A DNA stretch of 64,000 nt from positions 62,001 to 126,000 of the forward strand of contig NZ_LR134388.1 of assembly GCF_900637685.1 (NCBI RefSeq), written 5' to 3'. The translations under genes were made by a program, and so were the position numbers. The stretch's first letter is position 1; each line of letters opens with the position of its first letter. The DNA is from Legionella sainthelensi (lineage in GTDB: Bacteria; Pseudomonadota; Gammaproteobacteria; Legionellales; Legionellaceae). The notes under the pieces were generated by a model. It was given only the letters and a program-made list of their open reading frames with translations, did not search any database and had not been told where the DNA came from. This document shows, piece by piece, positions 37,120 through 44,716 of the stretch.

Positions 37120-37145
37120 CAAAGAATACATATGGAACATCGAGC

Positions 37146-37178
37146 AAAACCATCACCTTATAGTAGGTGATGGTTTTT
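37146..37178. terminator. Strong bidirectional terminator between the YetF and U-box genes
   Basis: AAAACCATCACCT (37146-37158) and AGGTGATGGTTTT (37165-37177) form a perfect 13-bp stem around a 6-base loop and run into T5 on the + strand, with A4 on the other side giving a T-tract for the minus strand. The genes either side are convergent. Confidence 0.9.
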
Positions 37179-37240
37179 GGACGTTTTGTTCCGAAATGTT
37201 CTTTGGCTTCTCTTTCATACAGTCCAGTTGCTTTTTTTTA

Positions 37241-38071
37241 TCATCCGGATAAAGAGCTTGATCGACTCTTACTTTCAAATAACTCGGGATGTTCAACTCG
37301 AAACCCCGCAATGGCATCAGCTAGGGCACGATTTGGTTTTAACACGTCTGCTATTTTTTGATCAGGTGTCATTTTTTCACGTGTAATTGGAGAGCTACGA
37401 TGTGCAGCAAGCCATTGAGTAATCTCTTCTCGTTCATACGTTCTACCATCTAAAGTACATAGGACAGGCTCTTGTATTAACTCATGCGTAATAGGACATT
37501 CAAAAGATTGAACTATCAGTTGAAGTATCGTAGGTATTGATTCAACGTTAATTGGGTTTTGTTGCCCCCATTTGTCTTGAGGATTATTTTGTTCGGTTGC
37601 CGAAAGAGTGGTGTTAGCCGGAGACTCTTGCTCCAGTTGACGTATTATTAGTCCAGATGAGGTATTTATTTCGGGTTGGACTACATGCTCGTTGTTCTCC
37701 GACTTCCTCTTCCGGTGTTGGTATGCTTTGACACCATTATATGGGATCTTTAATAAAATCTCGACACTTCCAGCTACTCCTGCCCCAAGTTCGGTAACTC
37801 CTAACAAAGTCAAAAATATTCCATCTTTAGCGATTGATTTACTAAAAAGCAAGCCAAATGCTAAACAGGAAACACCACCAACGACCAACCCAGTACCAAG
37901 AATACCAGCCGTTATAGTATTTACAGTAATTCGTATTGGTGCAGTAACCAATTGCTCAGCATGATTTAAATGATTAGCTGCTAATATTTGCTCGCGCGCA
38001 GAATCATCGAAATTAAATACAGCTTTCCAATTATTGCCATATTTAACCATACCACTTTTAAACTTTCCCAT
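37241..38071 (-). CDS. U-box protein with membrane hairpin, candidate effector E3 ubiquitin ligase
   Basis: 276-aa protein. Residues about 50-110 hold two membrane segments (TITAGILGTGLVVGGVSCLA and ILGTG..FLTLLGVTELGAGVAGS). A polar linker follows, and a C-terminal U-box at about 190-250: FECPITHELIQEPVLCTLDG then RTYEREEITQWLAAH and SPITREKM. The U-box is a eukaryotic E2-binding fold, and Legionella effectors such as LubX use it to ubiquitinate host proteins. A bacterium has no ubiquitin, so a host-directed role is a strong inference. The combination with a membrane hairpin suggests action at a host membrane. The C-terminus SKSRSSSLSG is a short Ser-rich tail. It shares its promoter element with the ankyrin-like gene. 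The ribosome site is GGGGAG. Confidence 0.85.
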   Translation of the reverse strand: MGKFKSGMVKYGNNWKAVFNFDDSAREQILAANHLNHAEQLVTAPIRITVNTITAGILGTGLVVGGVSCLAFGLLFSKSIAKDGIFLTLLGVTELGAGVAGSVEILLKIPYNGVKAYQHRKRKSENNEHVVQPEINTSSGLIIRQLEQESPANTTLSATEQNNPQDKWGQQNPINVESIPTILQLIVQSFECPITHELIQEPVLCTLDGRTYEREEITQWLAAHRSSPITREKMTPDQKIADVLKPNRALADAIAGFRVEHPELFESKSRSSSLSG

Positions 38072-38149
38072 ATTATCTCCCCATTAAACCTATCGACAAA
38101 ATCGTTTATTTAACTGATTAAAAATTGTCTAGGCCAATAGGAAATCTTG

Positions 38150-38173
38150 ATATGTCATATCAAATAATTTGAT
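38150..38173 (-). promoter_or_regulatory. Shared effector promoter element, copy B (U-box gene)
   Basis: Read on the minus strand, ATCAAAT-T-ATTTGAT and then ATGACATAT, 23 of 24 bases identical to 30625-30648. It ends 78 bp upstream of the U-box ATG. TTGATA is a potential -35. Confidence 0.6.
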
Positions 38174-38282
38174 GTTTTGAAATTTCTTTTATAAAACATA
38201 CAGATCTTTTGCAAGGATATAAGAGTATGTGCTCACAATAATTTGGTTTTAAAAACAGTTGTGATTTTCAAAGGCCAGCTTG

Positions 38283-38564
38283 TCATGAGCAAGTCTTTCC
38301 TTTTATCCAGGAAAGACCAGTTTGGAATAAAGTAGTGAGCATCGATGCATCATAGAGTTTTATTGCTTCATTACGGTGTACTTTTGGAAGTAAATTAGGA
38401 CTTGCAATAAAGAGCCTGCCAATTCCTGGCAAATCATTCTCTCTATTCATCATTATTTCGTGATCTTCTTGAAATTCATAGCGTTCCGTGGCAATGAATA
38501 CACCTTTAAAATAGGTTCGCATGAGCTCAGTTATCGGTTTTTGATTTAACTCTTCGAAAGTCAT
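38283..38564 (-). pseudogene. C-terminal remnant of an old-yellow-enzyme (NemA-like) reductase
   Basis: 93-aa fragment resembling only the end of NemA/old-yellow-enzyme FMN reductases: FKGVFIATERYEFQEDHEIM, then DLPGIGRLFIASPNLLPKVH, which corresponds to the family block DLVSFGRPFIANPDL. The catalytic barrel and FMN site of the full ~360-aa enzyme are absent, and the last residues no longer match. It is almost certainly a decayed gene end. Confidence 0.65.
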
Positions 38565-38593
38565 TTTATCGTTAAAATTACCTGGATGGACGT

Positions 38594-39074
38594 ATGCAAT
38601 TGGCAGTACGTGAAATTGCTTTAAAAGATATTGAAATACACAGTCGCATCACAATAATCACCGGCGATTTCCTGGGACATGCTTCACGAATCAAACCCTC
38701 TAGTGCAACGAACCCCACTATAGTGAATTTTCATTCAATTGTTTTAAGAAGCAATGGACGCAAAGCAGCTAAAGATATCTGTTTAGGTCATAATATTTTA
38801 CCTTGATTTTCAGGCATATCCAGATATTCAGTATGAAGTAAACGATTCACCAGGAGGACAAAAAGAAATAATTATCCCTAATCTTATACCTAAGAAAGAA
38901 ATTACAATAACTTACTTATATTTTCTCCCAACAACATCGAATCAAGTAAGCACTCATATCGAATCTGACGGTCTCCGTATTCAGGTAGTGAGAGTTCTAC
39001 CAACTATTCAAATAGCAAGTTGGATTAAATTTATTTTATGGTTCTTATTAACTAAAGAGGTTAATTTTGGATAG
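38594..39074 (+). pseudogene. Membrane-anchored protein C-terminal part, frameshifted
   Basis: The first open part runs 38594-38806 and ends ...GRKAAKDICLGHNILP-stop. Read one frame over from about 38805, the sequence continues DFQAYPDIQYEVNDSPGGQK without a stop to 39074, ending in a membrane segment IASWIKFILWFLLT. Removing one T from the TT at 38803-38804 joins them into ...ILPDFQAYPD.... The product would be about 159 aa, with a beta-rich domain plus a C-terminal anchor, and the N-terminus may be missing. The family is unknown to me. It lies among other gene debris. Confidence 0.55.
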
Positions 39075-39092
39075 TAAAACTAAAGCTCGTAT

Positions 39093-39287
39093 TTAGAACA
39101 ATCGCTTGATCTTACTTAGCACATAAGGGATAGAGCACCAACCAACAATGCCCTCTATAATCAATGCCAGTCCTAATGCAATATAAAAATATTTCCCTAT
39201 TCCAAACATTGCCGCAATACACAGTACTGAACCAATTATTGTCCGGTTTATCCGATCTGTTTTATCTATATTACATGCAACTCTCAT
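39093..39287 (-). CDS. DUF2892 / YgaP-like small membrane protein
   Basis: 64-aa membrane protein. MRVACNIDKTDRINRTIIGS is the typical start of the DUF2892 family (N-x-x-x-x-D-R-x-x-R), followed by two hydrophobic helices and WCSIPYVLSKIKRLF. I chose the ATG complementary to 39285-39287, which has AGGAG 7-11 bases upstream; a longer in-frame start at 39374 would add 29 unrelated residues. The family is linked to rhodanese proteins such as YgaP, but none is present here. Confidence 0.78.
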   Translation of the reverse strand: MRVACNIDKTDRINRTIIGSVLCIAAMFGIGKYFYIALGLALIIEGIVGWCSIPYVLSKIKRLF

Positions 39288-39374
39288 CTTACTTCTCCTG
39301 TTCTGTAAGCAACTTTTTAACTTTCGAAAAGACTTTCCATGGTGATAGATACCTTGCAATATTAATTCCATCAT

Positions 39375-39734
39375 CCTGCACGCGGACAGTACCTAAAAAG
39401 CGCTCGACTCTTCTTGTAGAATTGCGTTCTTGCGCGCTTGTTTTTCATGCACGAACTAATACCGTGAAATTAAAAAACTTAGTATGAAATAGCGAATTCA
39501 CCAATAAGCATAGTAATCTTTTCTAAATTGTATCCTTGTGACGATCTCATAAGAGCACATTGCAGAGCAAATGGGCCTTATTGTGTTAATTTATTGAGTC
39601 ATTATAAATTATTTTTCAACCTATTGATTAATAGAAATATTTTACTTAAGCTAATCAAAAGGTTTCTATCGCTTGCCTCATTATAAAGTGATTGTAGTGA
39701 GACCCTTCCGTAGCTTTTCTAAAATGGAATTATC
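39375..39734. other. Intergenic region with no clear gene
   Basis: About 360 bases between the DUF2892 gene and the inverted-repeat element. I see no ribosome site with a credible open frame, and no strong hairpin. Confidence 0.4.
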
Positions 39735-39860
39735 ATAGAGCGTCATCCACTCAGTTCTAGACAAGGTGCAAGTACTATGGCGTGAAGAAGTGTACAGAAG
39801 TACATGCTGAGCCGAGTAAGCTTTGTAACGCTGTATAGAACTGAGTAGGCGGGGCTCTAT
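39735..39860. repeat. 126-bp inverted-repeat element upstream of the subtilase cassette
   Basis: The outer arms ATAGAGC (39735-39741) and GCTCTAT (39854-39860), then 7-base internal loops, then ACTCAGTTCTA (39749-39759) and TAGAACTGAGT (39836-39846), pair symmetrically. The centre contains GTACT...AAGTACAT repeats and no gene. The symmetric size suggests a non-autonomous mobile element or a large structured RNA. It ends 20 bp before the first subtilase ATG, so it lies in that gene's leader or promoter. Confidence 0.65.
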
Positions 39861-39879
39861 TTATTTTATAGGATGAGTC

Positions 39880-41613
39880 ATGAGTATAAGGAAATTATTC
39901 TTATTCAATACCTTTTGGGCATTTCTATCTATAGGTTCTCATCTATTTGCTGCAGAAAATGAAGAATGTGGCGCGTTTTTAGATCAAATCATTTTAAAAT
40001 TTAATACAGTAAGTAGTGTAACAAGCCCTGATCTAGGTAAGCCCTTTTGGAATGAGTTTTCAAAAGAGAATGGGCTGCCAGTCCAATCTGTTGAACCTAT
40101 GCCAAGTGGTGCTTATTTAGTTACGATTGACCCTAAAAAAATCGAGCAATTATCACAAATAAAAAATAAATCCAAAGAAGAATATTTCAATAATGTTATT
40201 ACCCAATTATTAAACAAAAATGATATAAAATATGCTGATCGAAATGCGACTGTTTGTGTGATTAAGTCTCCTGTACACACTAAAGCGCAATTAGTATTAG
40301 CACCCAATCAATTAATTTCTCATTCATCGCAATGGAATGAATTTAATGGCCCTGGAGGGGTTTTTCTAGAATCTTCGCCTGGTGCCTTCAATGGCGCTTG
40401 GACAACGACATTAGGTTATGCAAATCCACCTATTGTTTTATCCAACTTAGAGTCCATTAATTATAATCCGGATTTGGCGCCTAATGTATTAACTGGGTGG
40501 AGTTTTTCTGACAATAGTACCGATGTTTCAGATGCTAAGGACAATCACGGCACACATGTTGCAGGAATTATTGCAGCAGCAGGATCGAGTCAGAATAATA
40601 CAGGCAGTGATATTGCCGGAATGGGCCCATTTTTGAAAATTCTACCTATTGAACCAAACTATAATTATGCGGCGATAGAAACTGCTATTTATTGGGCAAT
40701 GGGAAGAGACATTCCTGGTGTGCCACATAACAATTATCCCGCAAAAGTCATCAATGCCAGCTTTTATGTTAAAGGATCGACGCAATGTCCAGCCTCATTG
40801 CAGGAAACAATTGATCAATTTAATAAGAGTAATGGGGTTATTATCGTTGCTGCGGGAAATAATAATAAGTCTATAGTAGACGATATGGATGCTATCCTTT
40901 CGTGCAAAAATATCATTATTGTCGCGGCTACCCAAATCAATGGATATAGAGCAGATTATTCGAATTATGGTCCTTTGGTGACATTAGCCGCACCAGGAGG
41001 AGAAATACCAGGATCGGATTCTTGTTACCCAGGAGGTATTTTATCTACAGTTGCTGCAAATACCGGGTGTCAAAACAGTGGATTTGCATTTATGGATGGT
41101 ACAAGTTTTGCCGCGCCTCATGTCTCAGGAATTGCAGGATTAATTTATGCATTGAATCCTTATCTTAACGCTCAAGAAGTGAAAAGTATTTTATTAGAAA
41201 GTGTAATGCCATTTGGAAATACTGCTGATCCAGAGCGTTCTTGCAAAGGAGTTAAATCCTGTGGTGTTGGGATTGTTAATGCAAATAAAGCGGTACAGCT
41301 TGTCACTTCAGGTCGAACTATTATAGCAGCCCCTTCACCTACTGATTTAAGGTTACAAACTTCATTCGATCCTTTTAATCGGTGCCCACCTAATAAATAT
41401 GTTATCAAGGCTGAGTCTATTGCATCACCCGTTACCAGCAAATGGGTTATTAATGATACAACTATTGCGTGTCAAACGCTTAGTGTGTATGAAAATCCAA
41501 CGCTTCAAGTGAATGGACCACAACTCAAAGTGATGTATGGAAAAACGGTATTAACGCTGCAAACACCTGGATTGACGTGTCAGGTTAATAATTCACATGG
41601 ATTTATATGTTAA
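39880..41613 (+). CDS. Secreted subtilisin-like (S8) protein, copy 1, lacking the catalytic Asp motif
   Basis: 577 aa with signal peptide MSIRKLFLFNTFWAFLSIGS ending near HLFAA. An inhibitor-like prodomain (about 30-145, FNTVSSVTSPD...YADRNA) precedes the S8 domain. The His motif NHGTHVAG has His223, the oxyanion Asn is Asn327 (VAAGN), and the Ser motif DGTSFAAPHVSGIAG has Ser409. Where subtilases have the xD(S/T)G aspartate motif, this protein reads LSNLESINYNPDL (about 187-199), so the catalytic Asp is absent. The C-terminal ~120 aa are Cys-containing. Activity is therefore doubtful or unusual. It has a paralog 2.5 kb downstream and an outer-membrane barrel gene between them. Confidence 0.85.
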   Translation: MSIRKLFLFNTFWAFLSIGSHLFAAENEECGAFLDQIILKFNTVSSVTSPDLGKPFWNEFSKENGLPVQSVEPMPSGAYLVTIDPKKIEQLSQIKNKSKEEYFNNVITQLLNKNDIKYADRNATVCVIKSPVHTKAQLVLAPNQLISHSSQWNEFNGPGGVFLESSPGAFNGAWTTTLGYANPPIVLSNLESINYNPDLAPNVLTGWSFSDNSTDVSDAKDNHGTHVAGIIAAAGSSQNNTGSDIAGMGPFLKILPIEPNYNYAAIETAIYWAMGRDIPGVPHNNYPAKVINASFYVKGSTQCPASLQETIDQFNKSNGVIIVAAGNNNKSIVDDMDAILSCKNIIIVAATQINGYRADYSNYGPLVTLAAPGGEIPGSDSCYPGGILSTVAANTGCQNSGFAFMDGTSFAAPHVSGIAGLIYALNPYLNAQEVKSILLESVMPFGNTADPERSCKGVKSCGVGIVNANKAVQLVTSGRTIIAAPSPTDLRLQTSFDPFNRCPPNKYVIKAESIASPVTSKWVINDTTIACQTLSVYENPTLQVNGPQLKVMYGKTVLTLQTPGLTCQVNNSHGFIC

Positions 41614-41634
41614 CCATATTTAATAAGGAATAAG

Positions 41635-42390
41635 ATGAAAATCAAATATATTATATCTGTATTAATTTTGTCAATTGGGGGAATTAACGGTGCATTTGCC
41701 TTCCAACAGGTACCTATTTATGTAAAATTAGGTCCAGATTATTTGTGGAGCCAAAGCAGTAACTATTCATTTACACGCATTCATCCTATTCCGGGTACCT
41801 TAGAGCCTTCTATTAATTCTGGTTCTCTCAATAGCGGAAACTGGGCTGGAAATTTCGCAGTTGGATTTACACTACACGTATCGTCTTCTTGGCAATTAAG
41901 CCCCGAAGTTTCCTATTTCCAACTAGGAAAGTATTCAAAAACCCTTGATCCATTTATGATTGGCCCTTTCGAAGGTACTGATATTACTAATACGCTCCAT
42001 ACAAAGATGGAAGGGAATGTTGTCGCAGGTATTCTCAATATTGAATATTTAATAAATAAAAAATATTCAGTCTATGCAGCCCCAGGATTAGGCGCTGCCA
42101 ATATTAGAACTAAGAATTCATTAAATTATCAATCCAATGAGGATGATACTTATTTATTAATGAAATCTAATAAAAATCGAAGTAATTTTAGCCCTCAAGT
42201 ATCTGCAGGGATAAGGTATGCAGCACTATCCAATATTTTTATTGATTTAGGTGTAGATTATATTTGGTTAGGAAAAATTCCATTTGGCACTTTTTCAAGG
42301 GATGAGGATGATTATACCGAAACCAACGTTTTTGCAAAAAATGCTTATCTACTCGGGCCAAAACTTAATTTTATTTTTTATTTTGGTTAA
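41635..42390 (+). CDS. Outer-membrane beta-barrel protein (between the two subtilases)
   Basis: 251 aa with signal peptide MKIKYIISVLILSIGGINGA then FAF. The mature part alternates strands typical of 8-stranded OmpA/opacity-like barrels (YVKLGPDYLWSQ, WQLSPEVSYFQLGKY, YSVYAAPGLGAANI, IFIDLGVDYIWLG) and ends LNFIFYFG, with aromatic residues in the last strand. It follows the first subtilase by 21 bp and precedes the second by 22 bp on the same strand, so the three genes form one operon. It may anchor or export the subtilases, but this is inference. Confidence 0.82.
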   Translation: MKIKYIISVLILSIGGINGAFAFQQVPIYVKLGPDYLWSQSSNYSFTRIHPIPGTLEPSINSGSLNSGNWAGNFAVGFTLHVSSSWQLSPEVSYFQLGKYSKTLDPFMIGPFEGTDITNTLHTKMEGNVVAGILNIEYLINKKYSVYAAPGLGAANIRTKNSLNYQSNEDDTYLLMKSNKNRSNFSPQVSAGIRYAALSNIFIDLGVDYIWLGKIPFGTFSRDEDDYTETNVFAKNAYLLGPKLNFIFYFG

Positions 42391-42412
42391 AGATCCCGTC
42401 TAATTAGGATAG

Positions 42413-44134
42413 ATGATGAATATAAGGAATTATTTTATACTTGGCACTTTTGGGGTGCTTTCTTCTATAGGTTCTCACTTATTTGCGGCAGAAAAGCCAT
42501 GTGGGAAATTTTTAGATCAAATTATTTTAAAGTTTAATACGGTAAGCAGCATAAACAAACCTGATTTGGGTAGTCGCTTTTGGGATACCTTTTCAAAAGA
42601 CAGTGAGCTACCTATCCAGTCAATCAAGCCTATGCCAAGCGGTGCTTATCTTATTGTGGTTGACTCTGAACAACTTAAAAAGTTAGCAACAACAAAAAAT
42701 TTATCTAGAAATGCTTATTTTAATCAGGCGATTGCTCAATTATTAAAGCGCTCTGATGTTAAATATGCTGATCGAGATTTTACATTTTGTCCTATCAGGC
42801 CTTCTGACATTAATAAAAAATCATCGCTACAAGCGTCAAACCTGGTATTGATTTCTCATGCTTCTCAATGGGATGAATTTAATGGTCCCGGAGGGGTTTT
42901 TTTAGAATCATCAGCGGGCGCATTTGACGGTGCTTGGGCAATAACATTAGGTTATGCTAATCCTCCCGTTGTGTTAACCAATTTTGAAGCGATTAATTCA
43001 AATGCGGATTTAAATCCCAATTTATTATCACCCGGGTGGAGTTTTGTCAAAAATAATACTGATACCTCAGATCCAAAAGAGGATCATGGAACACATACTG
43101 CCGGGACCATAGCTGCCACAGGCTCTATTTCAGGCATTGCAGGCATGGGGCCTTTGCTTAAAATTTTACCTATAGAAGTAGAAATAACCGCTTCAGGAAT
43201 AGAAACTGCTATATATTGGGCAATGGGTAGAACGGTTTATGGAGTTCCGCATAATAATTATCCTGCTAAAGTCATTAGTATGAGCTTTCGTAATACATTA
43301 GAAGTTGGTTGTCCTGTTTCACTTCAAGAGGCAATTGATACCTTCATCAATGATCATAATGGTACCATTACAGTAAGTGCTGGTAATGATGATGAGCCAG
43401 CCTCTAATAATCCTCCCCGCTCTTGTAGTAATGTCTTCGTGGTAGCGGCGACACAAATCGATGGCTATAGAGCTGAATATTCAAATTATGGCCCACGCGT
43501 TACTTTAGCAGCGCCAGGAGGAGAACAACCTAATGGAGGTGCATGTGAATCGGGAGGAATTTTATCTACAGTTTCAACGAATACTGGATGTCAAAATAGC
43601 GGTTTCTCATTTTATCAAGGTACCAGTATGGCAACGCCTCATGTTGCAGGAATTGCAGGATTAATTTATGCATTGAACCCTAACATTAGTGCCCAAGAAG
43701 TCAAAAATATTCTTTTAGAAAGTGTGATGCCATTTGGAAATACTACTGATCCTGAACGCTCTTGTAAGGGAATCAAATCTTGTGGTATTGGCATTGTTAA
43801 TGCAAATAATGCCGTACAGCTAGCAATCTCAGGCCGTACTATTATCGCAGCACCTTCGCCTACAGACTTAGCTTTACAATCCTCATATGATCCTTTTAAC
43901 CGGTGTCCCCTAAATAAATATGTACCAACAATGCAATCTATTGCATCACCGATTACCAGTAAATGGATTATTAATAAATCAACACGAGCATGTCAAATAC
44001 TCGAGCTCTATGAGAATCCAACACTACAAGTAAATGGACAACAACTTAAAGTAACCTATGGAAAAACGGTATTAACGCTGCAGACACCTGGATTAACGTG
44101 TCAAGTTAATAATTCACATGGCTTTATATGTTAG
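42413..44134 (+). CDS. Secreted subtilisin-like (S8) protein, copy 2, lacking the catalytic Asp motif
   Basis: 573-aa paralog of copy 1 with the same order: signal peptide ending near HLFAA, prodomain (FNTVSSINKPD...YADRDF), S8 domain and Cys-containing tail. His225 (DHGTHTAG), Asn325 (VSAGN) and Ser405 (QGTSMATPHVAGIAG) are present. The Asp position again reads non-canonically, LTNFEAINSNADL (about 188-200). The same substitution in both copies argues against random decay. The last ~80 bp are nearly identical to copy 1, so the pair arose by tandem duplication. ATGATG at 42413 follows AGGATAG. Confidence 0.85.
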   Translation: MMNIRNYFILGTFGVLSSIGSHLFAAEKPCGKFLDQIILKFNTVSSINKPDLGSRFWDTFSKDSELPIQSIKPMPSGAYLIVVDSEQLKKLATTKNLSRNAYFNQAIAQLLKRSDVKYADRDFTFCPIRPSDINKKSSLQASNLVLISHASQWDEFNGPGGVFLESSAGAFDGAWAITLGYANPPVVLTNFEAINSNADLNPNLLSPGWSFVKNNTDTSDPKEDHGTHTAGTIAATGSISGIAGMGPLLKILPIEVEITASGIETAIYWAMGRTVYGVPHNNYPAKVISMSFRNTLEVGCPVSLQEAIDTFINDHNGTITVSAGNDDEPASNNPPRSCSNVFVVAATQIDGYRAEYSNYGPRVTLAAPGGEQPNGGACESGGILSTVSTNTGCQNSGFSFYQGTSMATPHVAGIAGLIYALNPNISAQEVKNILLESVMPFGNTTDPERSCKGIKSCGIGIVNANNAVQLAISGRTIIAAPSPTDLALQSSYDPFNRCPLNKYVPTMQSIASPITSKWIINKSTRACQILELYENPTLQVNGQQLKVTYGKTVLTLQTPGLTCQVNNSHGFIC

Positions 44135-44208
44135 TTCTTTTGCTAAGAAGCAAAATAGTGAGCAAGCGTGTCGCTAGCTCATTATAAATTTTGGGACATC
44201 CCAGTCTC
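44135..44208. other. Short spacer after the second subtilase
   Basis: No gene. The sequence leads into the inverted-repeat element at 44209. No terminator hairpin with a T-tract is visible. Confidence 0.35.
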
Positions 44209-44418
44209 CAGAATTCACTCACCAACGCAACAGGTTAAAGGCCGCGATCTTCCTGTCTACGGTACGTTTGCTCTGAATGAGCAAAACGTATATCTGCGCC
44301 AATGACTTAACGATTGCAGAAAGATTTACTATGCATCCCTTCAGGGTGTCTTCCGGACTACGCGCCTCGGCGTTACGCCTTCCCAGGTGCGTAGCGAAAG
44401 TGAAAATAGTGAATTCTG
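44209..44418. repeat. GC-richer element bounded by an 11-bp perfect inverted repeat
   Basis: CAGAATTCACT (44209-44219) and AGTGAATTCTG (44408-44418) enclose about 190 bp that is visibly GC-richer than its surroundings. On the minus strand it has a 68-codon open frame (44219-44425) with a basic sequence, SKRTVDRKIAAFNLLRW at the end, which might be a decayed transposase-like or repeat-encoded ORF. The inverted ends and odd composition suggest a small mobile element or remnant. Confidence 0.55.
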
Positions 44419-44716
44419 CAGTCATTTGAGCTACTCGAAAACCGACCCGAAGAATTAATTCCTGTTTATCAAGCCTTAAAAATCAAAAAACATAAAAATT
44501 TCAATTTATTTCACATTCTTAATTTGTAGTGCCTCGATTTTTATAGCTCCTTTGTTTTTAAATTAATTTTTAAAAATTCTTTCTGAAATTAGGGCGGAAT
44601 AAACATGAAACAGTTGTAAATATTCTGATACCTCACAGGAAACCATTGCTGATTATTATGTTCAACAATAGATCATCCATACTAATAATAGATCATATTG
44701 TGTATAGGTTTGTAAG
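44419..44716. other. Intergenic region upstream of the coiled-coil gene
   Basis: About 300 A/T-rich bases. AATAGATCAT occurs at 44667-44676 and again at 44687-44696, with a 20-bp spacing (two helical turns), which could be a regulatory site for the next gene. No other gene is seen. Confidence 0.4.

Noticed and set aside
44219..44425. Calling the 68-codon frame a transposase gene
   Set aside because: It is short and basic and has no DDE or HUH motif; only the inverted ends are solid, so it is listed as a repeat element.
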